Shown one piece after another: positions 40,466 through 50,323 of a DNA stretch of 64,000 bases. The notes below the pieces were generated by a model. The model was given only the letters and a program-made list of their open reading frames with translations, was not told the origin of the DNA and did not search any database. A program made the position numbers and the translations under genes. Source of the DNA: an uncultured Verrucomicrobiota bacterium (GTDB lineage Bacteria; Verrucomicrobiota; Kiritimatiellia; CAJWTS01). Each line of letters opens with the position of its first letter. The stretch's first letter is position 1. The stretch covers positions 1 to 64,000 of the forward strand of contig CAJWTS010000014.1 of NCBI GenBank assembly GCA_913047795.1. Direction: 5' to 3'.

Positions 40466-41872
40466 ATGCGCCTGTTTGGATACTACCGTTTCACGTGGCT
40501 GCGGCAGTCACTGGGAACAATCACGCTGAGCGGCTGCCTCGCGATGGTCTACGTGGGCTGCGTCAAGTCTCCGGTCTTCATTGAATTCATGCGCGAAATG
40601 GGGGCTAACGAGTTTCACTTCGGCCTGATCGGCGGCATTCCCCTGATCATGTTCTTCATGCAATTCCCCGCCGCGTTGCTCAATAACCGAATCAGGTTGC
40701 GACGCAATCTCTTCATCGTTTTCGTGATCAGTGGCCGCCTGATGTACATCGTGGTCGCGTTCCTTCCGCTTCTCGTGCGCAGCGTTCCGCTCGAACAGCT
40801 GGTGCCGATCCAAATCGTCCTGCTGGGCCTCAGCGCCGGACTCACGCAGATCGGAGCGCCGCTTTGGTTTGCGTGGATGGCCGATATCGTGCCACGGCGC
40901 ATTCTCAATCGCTATTGGAGCACACGCCAGGTCGCCATGTACGTCACCTGGGCCGCCTGCTTCATCTCGGTGGCGACGTTTGCAGCCTTGTCAGGGCTGC
41001 AGATGCGTCTTGCGTTCCCCATTCTAGCCGCGATCGGCGTGACCGCCGGCGTGATCGACACACTCCTGTTCTTAAGCGTACCGGAACCGCCCAACACGAT
41101 TGTGCGCGACATGCGTGTCATCGACCTGTTCCTCGAACCCTGGCGTCATGCCGAATACCGGACGTTCGGGATCTACTCCGCCAGCCGCTGGGCCTGCATC
41201 ATGTTCTGCGCTTCGTTCTTCCAACTTTTTGCACTACAGCAGCTGCGCATGACCGTCTTCCAGACGACACTGATGTGGTGCCTGATGGGACTCGGCGTCG
41301 CGCTGTCATCGAAGGCCTGGGGACGCATTGTCGATCGGCACGGTTATCGTCCGGCCATCGTCTGCTGCATGGCGTTCAAGCCGCTCTTTCTCGTTGTATG
41401 GATCATCGTCACGCCCGAAACCGCGCCATTTATCCTGCCCGCCTTGCTACTGATAGACTCAACGATCAATGCCGGCATCCTCATTTCAGAGAATGGTTTT
41501 ATGTTCAAGATTGCGCCGCAGCGAAATCGGTCAATGTTTATCGCATCGATCGCCGGGGTCGCCGGCCTTGCGGGTGGAATCGGAACGATCGCAGGCGGCA
41601 AAATCCTTCATATACTTTCGGACGTCCCGCTTGTTGCGCTGGGTCGCTCATGGAACCACTTCCAGGTGCTCTTCGCCATCGGCGTGCTCTTACGCTTGAT
41701 CCCGTTCGTGCTCGCCCTTCGAATTCACGAGACCAAAAGCACGGGTGCGCTGCAACTACTATACGAGATTCACGGAACGGGAGCTGTGCAATTTCTGCGC
41801 TATCCCCTCGGCCTATACCGTCGTGTGCGCACACGCAACAACGGCGATAACCCCTCGCCCGATGATACCTGA
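40466..41872 (+). CDS. MFS transporter
   Basis: A 468-residue protein with twelve predicted membrane segments and short, basic loops. The usual A motif is modified: after TM2 it has NNRIRLRRNLFIV. The second half carries the equivalent SKAWGRIVDRHGYRPAIV. The polar C-terminal tail runs about 45 residues. No substrate-specific feature is seen. It diverges from the Gfo/Idh/MocA oxidoreductase, so sugar uptake linked to that enzyme is possible. The stop is 44 bases before hemN. Confidence 0.85.
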   Translation: MRLFGYYRFTWLRQSLGTITLSGCLAMVYVGCVKSPVFIEFMREMGANEFHFGLIGGIPLIMFFMQFPAALLNNRIRLRRNLFIVFVISGRLMYIVVAFLPLLVRSVPLEQLVPIQIVLLGLSAGLTQIGAPLWFAWMADIVPRRILNRYWSTRQVAMYVTWAACFISVATFAALSGLQMRLAFPILAAIGVTAGVIDTLLFLSVPEPPNTIVRDMRVIDLFLEPWRHAEYRTFGIYSASRWACIMFCASFFQLFALQQLRMTVFQTTLMWCLMGLGVALSSKAWGRIVDRHGYRPAIVCCMAFKPLFLVVWIIVTPETAPFILPALLLIDSTINAGILISENGFMFKIAPQRNRSMFIASIAGVAGLAGGIGTIAGGKILHILSDVPLVALGRSWNHFQVLFAIGVLLRLIPFVLALRIHETKSTGALQLLYEIHGTGAVQFLRYPLGLYRRVRTRNNGDNPSPDDT

Positions 41873-41916
41873 GCTTTGGTGTTTTACGTCATAGCCAGTC
41901 GGCGTAAACTGCACCC

Positions 41917-43314
41917 ATGACCAATCTGGAGATGCTCGAGGGAATCGACGCCGATCTGCTGCAGACGTACGACACCCGCGTGCCACGCTATACATCCTAC
42001 CCTACCGCCCCGCAATGGGACGCGGCTTTCACCGAGTCCGACTACCGCGATCACCTCGGCGCACTCCCCCCGAACAGCCGCCTTTCCCTTTACGTGCACC
42101 TGCCCTTCTGCCTCGAACGATGCACGTTCTGCGGATGCAACGTGGTGATTTCGAAGCGACGTTCCATTTCCGACGACTACCTCGACTCCATTGAACAGGA
42201 GGCTGACCTCCTGCGCGCGGCGATCCCCGCCGGGGTCGAGATCGCGCAACTCCACTGGGGCGGCGGCACGCCGAATTATCTTCCGCCGAATGAAATGCGT
42301 CGCCTGCACGCCGTCATCACCGATCGCTTCCCGATCGCGGAGCACGCCGAAATCGCACTTGAACTGGATCCGCGTCACCTGACCGACGCACAAATCGCAA
42401 CCCTGGCCGAACTCGGATTCAATCGCGCATCGCTCGGTGTACAGGACACCTCCGAACGTGTGCAGCAAGCGGTCAATCGCATCCAGCCAAGTGAATGCGT
42501 GCAACGATCAATCGACGGGCTGCGCGCCGCGGGCTTCAACGGAATCAACGTGGACCTGATCTATGGACTGCCGCATCAGACGCTTGAGTCGTGGGGCCGC
42601 ACGCTCGACGAGATGGTGGACTTCAAACCGGACCGTGTCGCAATGTATGGCTTTGCCTTTCTACCCGAAAAGTTGCGTCAGCAGGTGAAACTCGACTCCG
42701 ATACGCTCCCCGACACCCGCGCGCGCTTCGAACTCTTCCTGGCGGGCCTGCGCTGGTTCACTGAACATGGATACAGCCATATCGGCATGGACCATTTTGC
42801 AACCCCCACGGACGAATTGTCCACGGCCCTGCGCGAACACAGCCTGCGCCGCAATTTCATGGGCTACACCACCCTCGCCGGGACGGAAGGGGTCTGCCTC
42901 GGCACCTCCGCTATCGCGCAACTCAGTCGCTGCTTCGCGCAGAGTGACAAGCATCTCGCGAGCTACCGGCGCAGCGTCGCCGCCGGACGCCTTCCGATCG
43001 ATCGTGGCATGACACTCAGCCGGGACGACGAGATCCGGTCCGCTGTCATTCACGAACTGATGTGCTTCAGTGCCCTCGATACCTCACGTATCGAGGCGCG
43101 ATTCGACGGCCTGGATTTCACCGCGTACTTCGCGGACGAATGCGCACAACTCAAGCCGCTCGAACGGGACGGCCTGCTGCATCACGACGGCCCCGTGATA
43201 CGCACCAGCAAACTGGGCCAGATTCTCCTGCGCAATATCGCCTCCGTCTTCGACGCCTATCTCGGCAAGAAATCCCCCGGCGGAGCGTCGACCGTCTACT
43301 CGCGGACCGTGTGA
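41917..43314 (+). CDS. hemN: Oxygen-independent coproporphyrinogen III dehydrogenase
   Basis: A 465-residue radical-SAM enzyme of heme biosynthesis that converts coproporphyrinogen III to protoporphyrinogen IX. The family hallmark YTSYPTAPQW is near the N-terminus. The SAM cluster cysteines are C65, C69 and C72, with C74 in the extended C-x3-C-x2-C-x-C. HWGGGTPNYL and the HemN C-terminal domain follow. The length matches E. coli HemN. It overlaps the next gene by a few bases, and the two catalyse consecutive steps. Confidence 0.95.
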   Translation: MTNLEMLEGIDADLLQTYDTRVPRYTSYPTAPQWDAAFTESDYRDHLGALPPNSRLSLYVHLPFCLERCTFCGCNVVISKRRSISDDYLDSIEQEADLLRAAIPAGVEIAQLHWGGGTPNYLPPNEMRRLHAVITDRFPIAEHAEIALELDPRHLTDAQIATLAELGFNRASLGVQDTSERVQQAVNRIQPSECVQRSIDGLRAAGFNGINVDLIYGLPHQTLESWGRTLDEMVDFKPDRVAMYGFAFLPEKLRQQVKLDSDTLPDTRARFELFLAGLRWFTEHGYSHIGMDHFATPTDELSTALREHSLRRNFMGYTTLAGTEGVCLGTSAIAQLSRCFAQSDKHLASYRRSVAAGRLPIDRGMTLSRDDEIRSAVIHELMCFSALDTSRIEARFDGLDFTAYFADECAQLKPLERDGLLHHDGPVIRTSKLGQILLRNIASVFDAYLGKKSPGGASTVYSRTV

Positions 43315-44699
43315 GGCGTACGGTGCCGGACACCCTCATCATCGGTGGTGGCATCTCCGGCCTGAGTTGCGCCATGACACTGCATGCAGCCGGCGCCGAT
43401 ATGCTCGTGCTTGAAGCCGCGGAGGAACCGGGCGGCAAGATCAGAACGGAAACACATGATGGCTTCCGCCTCGAATGTGGGCCCAACACCGTCCAGGATG
43501 ATGTCCCGGAGACACATGATCTAGTCGCCGCCGCAGGCCTGACTGACGAGTGGATAGCGTCCCGCCCCGAGAATCATGATCGTTTCATCTGGAAAAACGG
43601 GCGACGCCATCGATTGCCCTCGCCCCCGTTCTCGATTCTTAAGGCGCTGACAACTCCCATGATGTCGCCGTTGGGCAAGTTGCGATTCGCATGCGAGCCC
43701 TTTGTTGCGCGCGGTGACAACAGTGCCGAATCCCTGCGATCCTTCGGCGATCGACGTCTTGGACCCGACGCCACGCGGTCACTACTTGAACCCTTTGCCA
43801 GCGGCATACACGGCGCGGACCCCGATCGACTGGAAATCGAGAGTGCGTTCCCGAAGCTGGCCGAGGCCGAGCGACGATTTGGCAACCTGCTGCCCGGGAT
43901 GTTCAAACTTGCCCGTGAACGACGTGGCGGTGGGCCGCGACGTTCGCCGCTGATGCGATCATTCGCCGACGGACTGCAGACCCTGCCGGCGACGATCGCC
44001 GCGTGCCTCGCCGGGGAGTACCGGGGCGGCTGCCGCGTGCAGTCCGTCGCGCGCGACGGCGAGTCATTCGTCGTGCACTACACCGGTCCGCAAGGCAATG
44101 TTGAAACGAGCTGTCGCAACCTTGTATTGGCGACACCACCGCGCATTGCCGGTGACCTGCTCATGGTCCTTGATGACGCCGCCGACCTCGCCGGTGAACT
44201 ACGGGCAATCGCCAGTACCGACGTTGTGGTGGTGCATGTCGGCGCGGCTGAAAAGGATCTGACGGCGCCGCTGGACGGCTTTGGCCATCTCGCCGTTCGC
44301 GATCACGGCGTCCGCACCCTCGGTACGATCTACGCCTCGTCGCTCTACCCAGGCCGGTGCTGCAGTCCCGGCCAGGTGCTGCTGACCAGTTTCACCGGTG
44401 GCGCGCTTGATCCGGCCGTGATCGACATGGACGACGACGCCATTCTACAGTTTGTGCTCGCCGATCTTAGCCGCACGGTTGGCTTTCGTGGGGAACCGGT
44501 CATGACCCGCATCAACCGCTGGCCGGAAGCCTTTCCGCAGTATCACATCGGCCACGCCGCACGCCAACGGCGCATCACCGAAAACCTTGTTGGCATTCCC
44601 GGCCTGCATATCATCGGAAACTATCTCAACGGCGTATCGATCAACGACTGCATTCGCAGCGGAATGGCCGTCGGGCGCCGACTCATATCTGAAGCATAA
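43311..44699 (+). CDS. hemG: Protoporphyrinogen oxidase (HemG/PpoX type)
   Basis: A 462-residue flavoprotein. The FAD-binding LIIGGGISGLSCAMTL is close to the N-terminus, then EAAEEPGGKIRTET and ECGPNT. The C-terminus GLHIIGNYLNGVSINDCIRSG is the second FAD signature of HemY-type oxidases. It turns protoporphyrinogen IX into protoporphyrin IX. The GTG at 43311 overlaps the hemN stop as GTGA; a second GTG at 43323 is equally possible. Pairing with hemN supports the assignment. The symbol hemG is used in the B. subtilis-like sense and could also be written hemY. Confidence 0.92.
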   Translation: MRRTVPDTLIIGGGISGLSCAMTLHAAGADMLVLEAAEEPGGKIRTETHDGFRLECGPNTVQDDVPETHDLVAAAGLTDEWIASRPENHDRFIWKNGRRHRLPSPPFSILKALTTPMMSPLGKLRFACEPFVARGDNSAESLRSFGDRRLGPDATRSLLEPFASGIHGADPDRLEIESAFPKLAEAERRFGNLLPGMFKLARERRGGGPRRSPLMRSFADGLQTLPATIAACLAGEYRGGCRVQSVARDGESFVVHYTGPQGNVETSCRNLVLATPPRIAGDLLMVLDDAADLAGELRAIASTDVVVVHVGAAEKDLTAPLDGFGHLAVRDHGVRTLGTIYASSLYPGRCCSPGQVLLTSFTGGALDPAVIDMDDDAILQFVLADLSRTVGFRGEPVMTRINRWPEAFPQYHIGHAARQRRITENLVGIPGLHIIGNYLNGVSINDCIRSGMAVGRRLISEA

Positions 44700-45005
44700 A
44701 TTTCTCGCGCCGATCCAGTGCCGGCGCTGATTAAGGAAGCGCGCGAGTTCCTCCGCGAGGACAGACCGTCCCTGCATCATCCATTTCCGGGCCGTGAGGG
44801 TTTCGTCGAATCCCATCCGGAAATCCGCGATCCGCGATCCGCGACGATGGGCGAGTCGACGTATCGCGTCACGAGTGGGTCATGCCCCTGGCCGAGCCAA
44901 AATTCGTCGAGACGCGCTATATTTTGATGTCGCTCTCGCGCACCTCGCGCTATGTTCGGCAGACGGACGACGGTCCGCTATGGACTTCGAACGAAGGGAA
45001 CCACT
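44700..45005 (+). other. Intergenic region without recognised gene
   Basis: This 306-base gap between the HemG and dienelactone hydrolase genes contains a short direct repeat of GATCCGC units near 44825-44845. I see no convincing coding frame or RNA. GAAGGGAA at 44995-45002 is the likely ribosome-binding site of the next gene. Confidence 0.4.
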
Positions 45006-45782
45006 ATGAAGCAGATTCTTGTACGGATGGTTATTGCAATGCTGGCTATGCAGGCGCGAGCTGCCATCCACACCGAAAAGATCACCTACAAAGAAGGCGA
45101 TGTGGAATTGCACGGTTATCTCGCCTACGATAAAGCCGTCAGCGCGAAGCGACCCGCCGTACTCGTGGTCCACGAATGGTGGGGACTCAATGATCACGCG
45201 CGCAGCAAGGCCGAAGCGCTTGCAAAGGCAGGTTACGTTGCGCTCGCACTGGACATGTACGGCGAAGGGAAAACGACGGAACACCCGGAGAAAGCCGGCG
45301 AGTGGGCCGGGTACATACGCAACAACATGGACGTCGGGAGACAGCGTTTTAACGCGGGCCTGGACAAATTGCGCAAGCATCCGTTGACCCTGACCGATCA
45401 GGTTGCTGCGATCGGCTATTGCTTCGGCGGCACCATGGTGCTGGCGATGGCACAAAGCGGCGCCGCGCTGAAAGGTGTCGTTAGTTTCCACGGCGGCTTA
45501 CCAACGGGTCCGGTCGAAGAGGGTGCCGTCAAGGCACGCGTACTCGTCTGCAACGGGGCCGCGGATAGTATGGTCCCGGCCGAGGACATCGCGCAGTTCC
45601 AGAAGAACATGACCGATGCCGGGGCCGATTGGCAGTTCATCAACTACGGCGGTGCGAAGCATAGTTTCACGAATCCCAACGCCGATAAACGTGGCATTCC
45701 CGCGCTGGCGTACAACGCCGCCGCGGATAGACGATCTTGGCGTGCCACGCGCTCTCTCTTCGAAGAGATCTTCGGCAAGTAA
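45006..45782 (+). CDS. Dienelactone-hydrolase-family protein (exported form)
   Basis: A 258-residue alpha/beta hydrolase starting at the ATG at 45006 after a GAAGGGAA site. A signal peptide-like N-terminus (MKQILVRMVIAMLAMQARAA) makes it an exported member of the family. The catalytic Cys139 lies in GYCFGG, Glu57 in HEWWG, Asp in NGAADSMVP and His in KHSFTNPNAD, so the triad is complete. Dienelactone hydrolases cleave lactones, but this large family has many other esterase functions. It stands apart from its neighbours. Confidence 0.88.
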   Translation: MKQILVRMVIAMLAMQARAAIHTEKITYKEGDVELHGYLAYDKAVSAKRPAVLVVHEWWGLNDHARSKAEALAKAGYVALALDMYGEGKTTEHPEKAGEWAGYIRNNMDVGRQRFNAGLDKLRKHPLTLTDQVAAIGYCFGGTMVLAMAQSGAALKGVVSFHGGLPTGPVEEGAVKARVLVCNGAADSMVPAEDIAQFQKNMTDAGADWQFINYGGAKHSFTNPNADKRGIPALAYNAAADRRSWRATRSLFEEIFGK

Positions 45783-46167
45783 CGTCGGGATGAAGATTCA
45801 TGCATCCCGGACGCAGCGCGCCGGCACCCACACGGTCCGCATGGCGTGAACGCCCTCGCACGCGGCAGGCGTTGAACGCACAATACACGATCGGAACACT
45901 GAAGCGTCCGGTCACGCCAGGCCCCTCGTCCGAACCCGAATCCGGCATTCACTTCAAAGACGATCGCCCGCATTCCGTCGAGCGCAAGGCCATCTATGCG
46001 GGTATCGATCCGGCGACGGTGTTCCAAGGGTTGCCGCTGATCTATTCCCTGGAAGCAGCGGTCGTGGCGCAGGTCGTCTAGCCCTGACAACGCCGAATGG
46101 CAATCCGTAGTATATACAAATGCGCGGTCCAGAGACGGACCGGGTAAGCGCCAGCCCGCGGGGCGGG
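45783..46167 (+). other. Intergenic region without convincing gene
   Basis: This 385-base region lies between the hydrolase and the convergent exported repeat protein. Both strands have open frames of about 90-150 codons (for example minus-strand GMRAIVFEVNAGFGFG and plus-strand DDRPHSVERKAIYAGIDP). None has a clear start signal, and I recognise no family. It may hold an eroded gene. I see no RNA or repeat structure. Confidence 0.35.
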
Positions 46168-47340
46168 CTACGGCGTCGGGATGACGCGGATGCGGTAGAG
46201 GAAGAGATTCGTGCCCGGTGCGACATGGTAGTACATCATGTTCGTCGTGCCGGTCGTGAGGCCACTCGCAACGTCGAAAAACCCCACGGTCGCATTGGTC
46301 GACGCCTGAACGGCGTAGGTGCGATCAGTTTTGGCCGGCCAGGTCAATTTGTTCGTACCGGCCACGGCTTCGATTTTCACGACCTGTAGCAGGTCGAACA
46401 TGTCATACGGATCTGTTCCAGCGACCGCTTCCTGTCCATCGTTGTAGCCGTCATCATCGCTGTCGGGGTCGGTCGGGTCCGTCGTGACGCCATTCGGGTC
46501 AATCGGGGCGCCGCCAGCGGCAATCGCGCTGGCGGGGTCGTCGGTCCCGCTGATCTCTTCGAGGTCGATCAGGCTGTCGCCATCGGTATCCAGCGGTTCG
46601 TCCAGGCTGATGACGTCCGCGGAGTCCGGTACCGCGGTATTCACGAAATGGCGACTGGTTGCGACGCCGTTATAGACCCAGACATCGTCGTCGGTGCCGG
46701 TGGCGGCATTGATCGTTGCGGTCCTGTTCAGGGAAAAGTACAGGTCCCCGCCCACAAAATGCAAAGCGTCTACATCGGCACCCGTCGGAATCTCCAGGTC
46801 AGTGACGCCGTCATGCGCAACCGAGAAACTGCCGTCGAAGAAAAGGATGTCCTCATCCGTCACGACGCCGGCTCCGGGCAGAGTGGTGGTGATATCCAGC
46901 GAGAACAGGAAATCTCCGGCCTCATTCATAATCGCAACGGCATCCAGATCCACGGCCAGAGGAATGCCGGCTCCGGATCCATCGAAAAACATGCTCAACG
47001 TCGTTGTGTTGACGTTGTACTCGACAAGGTCTTCGTCGGCATAGTCGGTACCGCCCATGCTGAAAGCCACATCCGTCGAGAAAACAATACGGTTGCTATA
47101 GACACTGAGCGCATCGATCTCGACGTTGGCCGACAAACCCATCGCCTGCAGGTCCAGCAGGGCACCGGATCCGCCGGCGCCGATCGAGATAACGTGGTCG
47201 TCCGCGTGGGCCACGCCACGAATGTCGGTCGTGATGTCCGTACTCAGACGCACCCTGTTCGTCGCGGGAACGGCAGCAAGTTCTTGCACGCACGTCGCCA
47301 GGGTGACGACAAACACGATTCCTTTCAAGAGCACTGTCAT
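46168..47340 (-). CDS. Exported protein with thrombospondin type-3-like repeats
   Basis: A 390-residue protein with a signal peptide (MTVLLKGIVFVVTLATCVQELA). The bulk is an acidic beta-propeller or beta-sandwich-like region. Residues about 255-315 have DTDGDSLIDLEE, DPTDPDSDDDGYNDGQE and ATDPYD. These are calcium-binding thrombospondin type-3 repeats. The C-terminus (KLTWPAKTDRTYAVQAS and YRIRVIPTP) is the short fibronectin-like domain seen in exported proteins of this group. It is the last of three secreted proteins in a row. Confidence 0.75.
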   Translation of the reverse strand: MTVLLKGIVFVVTLATCVQELAAVPATNRVRLSTDITTDIRGVAHADDHVISIGAGGSGALLDLQAMGLSANVEIDALSVYSNRIVFSTDVAFSMGGTDYADEDLVEYNVNTTTLSMFFDGSGAGIPLAVDLDAVAIMNEAGDFLFSLDITTTLPGAGVVTDEDILFFDGSFSVAHDGVTDLEIPTGADVDALHFVGGDLYFSLNRTATINAATGTDDDVWVYNGVATSRHFVNTAVPDSADVISLDEPLDTDGDSLIDLEEISGTDDPASAIAAGGAPIDPNGVTTDPTDPDSDDDGYNDGQEAVAGTDPYDMFDLLQVVKIEAVAGTNKLTWPAKTDRTYAVQASTNATVGFFDVASGLTTGTTNMMYYHVAPGTNLFLYRIRVIPTP

Positions 47341-47354
47341 CTATCGATCTAGTC

Positions 47355-48551
47355 TTACAAGTCGATGTTAATCCAGGGGTCATTGATCGTGGAAGCCCCC
47401 GGGTTAGTGACGGTATCGATGTGATTTCCTGCCTTCACATCGAACCCATCCGATACGTTTCGTGTAACCATATTATTGGTGCCGCCCGAACCGGGCTTGA
47501 TGTGAAGACCGTCGCCGGCGTTATGAATCATATGGTTTTCATCGATCCGGCAATTCTCCCCGTCGTGCTTGATTCCTTCGTCGAGTTGATTAGATGCCAC
47601 GTTGCGAAGAACCTGCACACCATCAGCCGCGGAAGACTCGATCCCTTCTTGTCGATTCGAATATGCAACACATTCAACGACGCTACTCCCATGATCGATG
47701 TCGATGCCATCACCGATCTGGTTCCCAAACGGTTCTGCGGGATTATACCCGTTCAAATACGCGGTACAGGCCTTGAACAGGCATCCGCCGGCGATATCAC
47801 GAAACCCATCCTCCAGACTATCCGTCGCCACAGATTGTTGGACCATACTCGCCACGTCGACCTCGACCCCCTCGTCGTTTCCGCTCGCAACGCAGCCATT
47901 GATCACGACCCCCTTGCTGCCGTGTATACCATCGTGCCGATTGTCGAGCATCACGCAGTTTCGAATCGTGGTTCCGCTGTGTGCGTCGATCCCATGTTCG
48001 TCGTTGTTGATCGCGACGCAATCACTGATCACACTGCTGTTCTCCACTTCGATGCCGTCCCCAATACCGTTCGTGGGTAATGCATCCCCATTGTAGGCGA
48101 ACAGGCAACGCGTCACAATGCTGGCGAAACCCGAATTAACCCCATCCGCATCGTTTTCAAAAACCCGCAGATCCGCAACAACACAGTTCGTGCTGCTCAA
48201 CATTGCCACGCCATTGCTTCCCCAACCGCTGATCGTACCGTTACGAATTGTCAGGTTAAGGCGCGGCAACGGCACGGTTACACCATCACGGGACCCGGCC
48301 ACACCTAGCAAATGATAGCCATTCAGATCCAGATCCACATCGCCGGCATTGATCGTGATACCGTGCGCCCCGTTCGTGCCGGTGAGGCTTTCCGTCAGAA
48401 CATAATTGCCCGACTGCGAAATGGTTATCGGCATCATGTCTTGCGACAGTTCGATCCGGCCATCCGCGGCCACCAGGTTCAAAGCGCCTCCGAAGAGCAG
48501 ACCGAGCCCAACCCGCCAGCCTTGTTTAAGTGATACGAGACGACTTCTCAT
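47355..48551 (-). CDS. Right-handed parallel beta-helix exported protein (paralog B)
   Basis: A 398-residue protein starting at the ATG at 48551. A signal peptide precedes GRIELSQDMMPITISQSGNY, an N-terminal cap it shares nearly word for word with the neighbouring 375-residue protein. The rest is a beta-helix with regular coils such as GVVINGCVASGNDEGVEVD and SIVTRCLFAYNGDALPTNG. The C-terminus ends with STINDPWINIDL. It lies 12 bases after its paralog and 14 before the thrombospondin-repeat protein, so all three may be co-transcribed. Binding or cleavage of a polysaccharide is the likely role. Confidence 0.8.
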   Translation of the reverse strand: MRSRLVSLKQGWRVGLGLLFGGALNLVAADGRIELSQDMMPITISQSGNYVLTESLTGTNGAHGITINAGDVDLDLNGYHLLGVAGSRDGVTVPLPRLNLTIRNGTISGWGSNGVAMLSSTNCVVADLRVFENDADGVNSGFASIVTRCLFAYNGDALPTNGIGDGIEVENSSVISDCVAINNDEHGIDAHSGTTIRNCVMLDNRHDGIHGSKGVVINGCVASGNDEGVEVDVASMVQQSVATDSLEDGFRDIAGGCLFKACTAYLNGYNPAEPFGNQIGDGIDIDHGSSVVECVAYSNRQEGIESSAADGVQVLRNVASNQLDEGIKHDGENCRIDENHMIHNAGDGLHIKPGSGGTNNMVTRNVSDGFDVKAGNHIDTVTNPGASTINDPWINIDL

Positions 48552-48563
48552 TGATCCCACTGG

Positions 48564-49691
48564 CTAAAACTCGAAATTGACCCACGGCCTATTCGGCATG
48601 CTACCGGCCGGGCTGTACTCTTCGAAATGATTGCCCACGCCAATCTGGTAATCGTCGCTCGTATTCCCCGCCGCCGTGTTCTTGACAATGACGCAGTCGG
48701 AGCCATCCACGTCGATCCCAATACTATTTTGGGTCAAGTGGTTGCCTTCAATTCGGCTGCGCACCCCGAAGACCATGATCCCGGTCCCGGACGCGCTGTC
48801 TGAAATCGAATTGGCCACAACATAGGCATGATTCGACACAAGGATGCCCCCTGCCCCGTTCGCGCGGAGCGTGTTGTCCCGAACCAGGCTCGCCTGCCCA
48901 ACAACGATTCCGTAATGGGCATTGGCATGGACGGTACAATCGCCGATCCGCACACCACCGCCTGTACATTCAATGCCGTTACCCCCGTTGGCACCGACCG
49001 CGCAACCCGCAACTGCCGTAGCGGTGCCCACGGCAACGCCCGATTCGCCGCTCTCGCGTGATGTGCAGTGCAACACGCTGCAACCGACACCGGTCACAAT
49101 GCCCATGGCACCATTGGTACGAACCACGCACAACGAAAGCGTACAGTCGTCACCCGTGATGATGCCATTGCCGCCATTGTCACGCGCCGTGCAACGCAGG
49201 ATGACACAACCCCGACCGACCTGAAACCCATCTCCGCCGTTGCCTCGCGCTTCGCAATCAACGATCAGATTTCCGTCCACTCGAAAACCGTCGCCAAGGT
49301 TATCCACCGATCTCACGACCATCAAAACACAGTTGCTGGCGGCGTCGATCTGCACACCATCGTTCCGCCAACTGCGAACCGTGCCGTTGCGAATGCTGAT
49401 ATTTCGATAATTGCCGGTAACCCGGATTCCGTCCAATGAACCACTGACCCCAATCAGGGCGAATCCGTTCAGGTCGAGCGAGACATCACTGGTCTCGATC
49501 CGGATACCATGCGAACCGGAGGTTCCGGTCAGGTCTTCGGTCAGAACATAACTGCCGGACTGCGAGATCGTGATCGGCATCATCGATTGCGACAACTCGA
49601 GGCGTCCCTCGCCCGCGAACAGGCTCAGCGCACTCAATGCGGCACTCGCAAGAATGACGTGAATACGGACCAAAAGTTTGGAATGGCTCAT
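48564..49691 (-). CDS. Right-handed parallel beta-helix exported protein (paralog A)
   Basis: A 375-residue protein from the ATG at 49691 (MSHSKLLVRIHVILASAALS signal peptide). The N-terminal cap RLELSQSMMPITISQSGSY is nearly identical to that of the next gene. Repeated coils follow, with strong internal similarity (GNGIITGDDCTLSLCVVRTN, GIVTGVGCSVLHCTSRES, GVAVGTATAVAGCAVGAN), each about 22-23 residues. It ends in RPWVNFEF. The cysteine ladder inside the coils is unusual and may be stacked in the core. It is the first gene of the leftward trio. Confidence 0.8.
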   Translation of the reverse strand: MSHSKLLVRIHVILASAALSALSLFAGEGRLELSQSMMPITISQSGSYVLTEDLTGTSGSHGIRIETSDVSLDLNGFALIGVSGSLDGIRVTGNYRNISIRNGTVRSWRNDGVQIDAASNCVLMVVRSVDNLGDGFRVDGNLIVDCEARGNGGDGFQVGRGCVILRCTARDNGGNGIITGDDCTLSLCVVRTNGAMGIVTGVGCSVLHCTSRESGESGVAVGTATAVAGCAVGANGGNGIECTGGGVRIGDCTVHANAHYGIVVGQASLVRDNTLRANGAGGILVSNHAYVVANSISDSASGTGIMVFGVRSRIEGNHLTQNSIGIDVDGSDCVIVKNTAAGNTSDDYQIGVGNHFEEYSPAGSMPNRPWVNFEF

Positions 49692-49858
49692 GAAACGTGC
49701 CTTCTGCCCGATTGCCTTCCCTGATCGCGCCCAAGAAACCATATTTGCTCATAAGTGCAAGGAGACGTCAAGTTGGGCACCCCGGAGCGGACCAGACATG
49801 CAACCACCGGTGTCGACGACGGTGACAAGTCTTGCACGCCGGTGTATTATACACGTTC

Positions 49859-50209
49859 ATGCGTACATCTACGGACATTCTACTGGTCATACTGACAGCA
49901 TTCCTCGTGTTCAGGTCGTCGGCCGTCCGAGCCGAAGAAACCTCCACCAACCGAAGCAGCACGGCCGTGGAATCGCGCCAACCGAATCCAATCAAACAAC
50001 GTTTTCGTGCGCCGCATGCGGGACAAACCACTGCAAAGGCGGCCGCTCAGACAACCACGAGTCAACCGACATCCTCTGTGCGCATGTCATCCGGAGCGGC
50101 GGGAGACAACGACGCCATGCGTCGTGAAGCCGGAAGAGCCGTCACATCAAGCGACCGATGGCACACGGATCTGAAGCTTCCGACCCCACCTCCGCCCACG
50201 AAGCAATAA
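49859..50209 (+). CDS. Possible small exported protein, Ser/Thr/Pro-rich
   Basis: A frame of 116 residues from the ATG at 49859. It begins with a signal peptide-like segment (MRTSTDILLVILTAFLVF...AVRA) followed by a polar, Ser/Thr/Gln/Pro-rich, probably unstructured chain ending in LPTPPPPTKQ. A TATTATA-like promoter element lies 12 bases before the start. No family is recognised and the composition is low in hydrophobics, so it could be spurious. It sits between the beta-helix trio and lipA. Confidence 0.4.
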   Translation: MRTSTDILLVILTAFLVFRSSAVRAEETSTNRSSTAVESRQPNPIKQRFRAPHAGQTTAKAAAQTTTSQPTSSVRMSSGAAGDNDAMRREAGRAVTSSDRWHTDLKLPTPPPPTKQ

Positions 50210-50323
50210 TTCGGCTTCGCAAAGGTTCTCACGACATCCGGTCGATTCGTCCGTCTACTGCCCCTGGGGAGATCTACGCCCGTTTGCCTCGCGACCCCGC
50301 CTGTGGTAAATTCTCGTCTACCC

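Noticed and set aside
44820..44850. GATCCGC tandem units before the dienelactone hydrolase gene as an iteron
   Set aside because: Only about three short copies and no origin-type neighbours.
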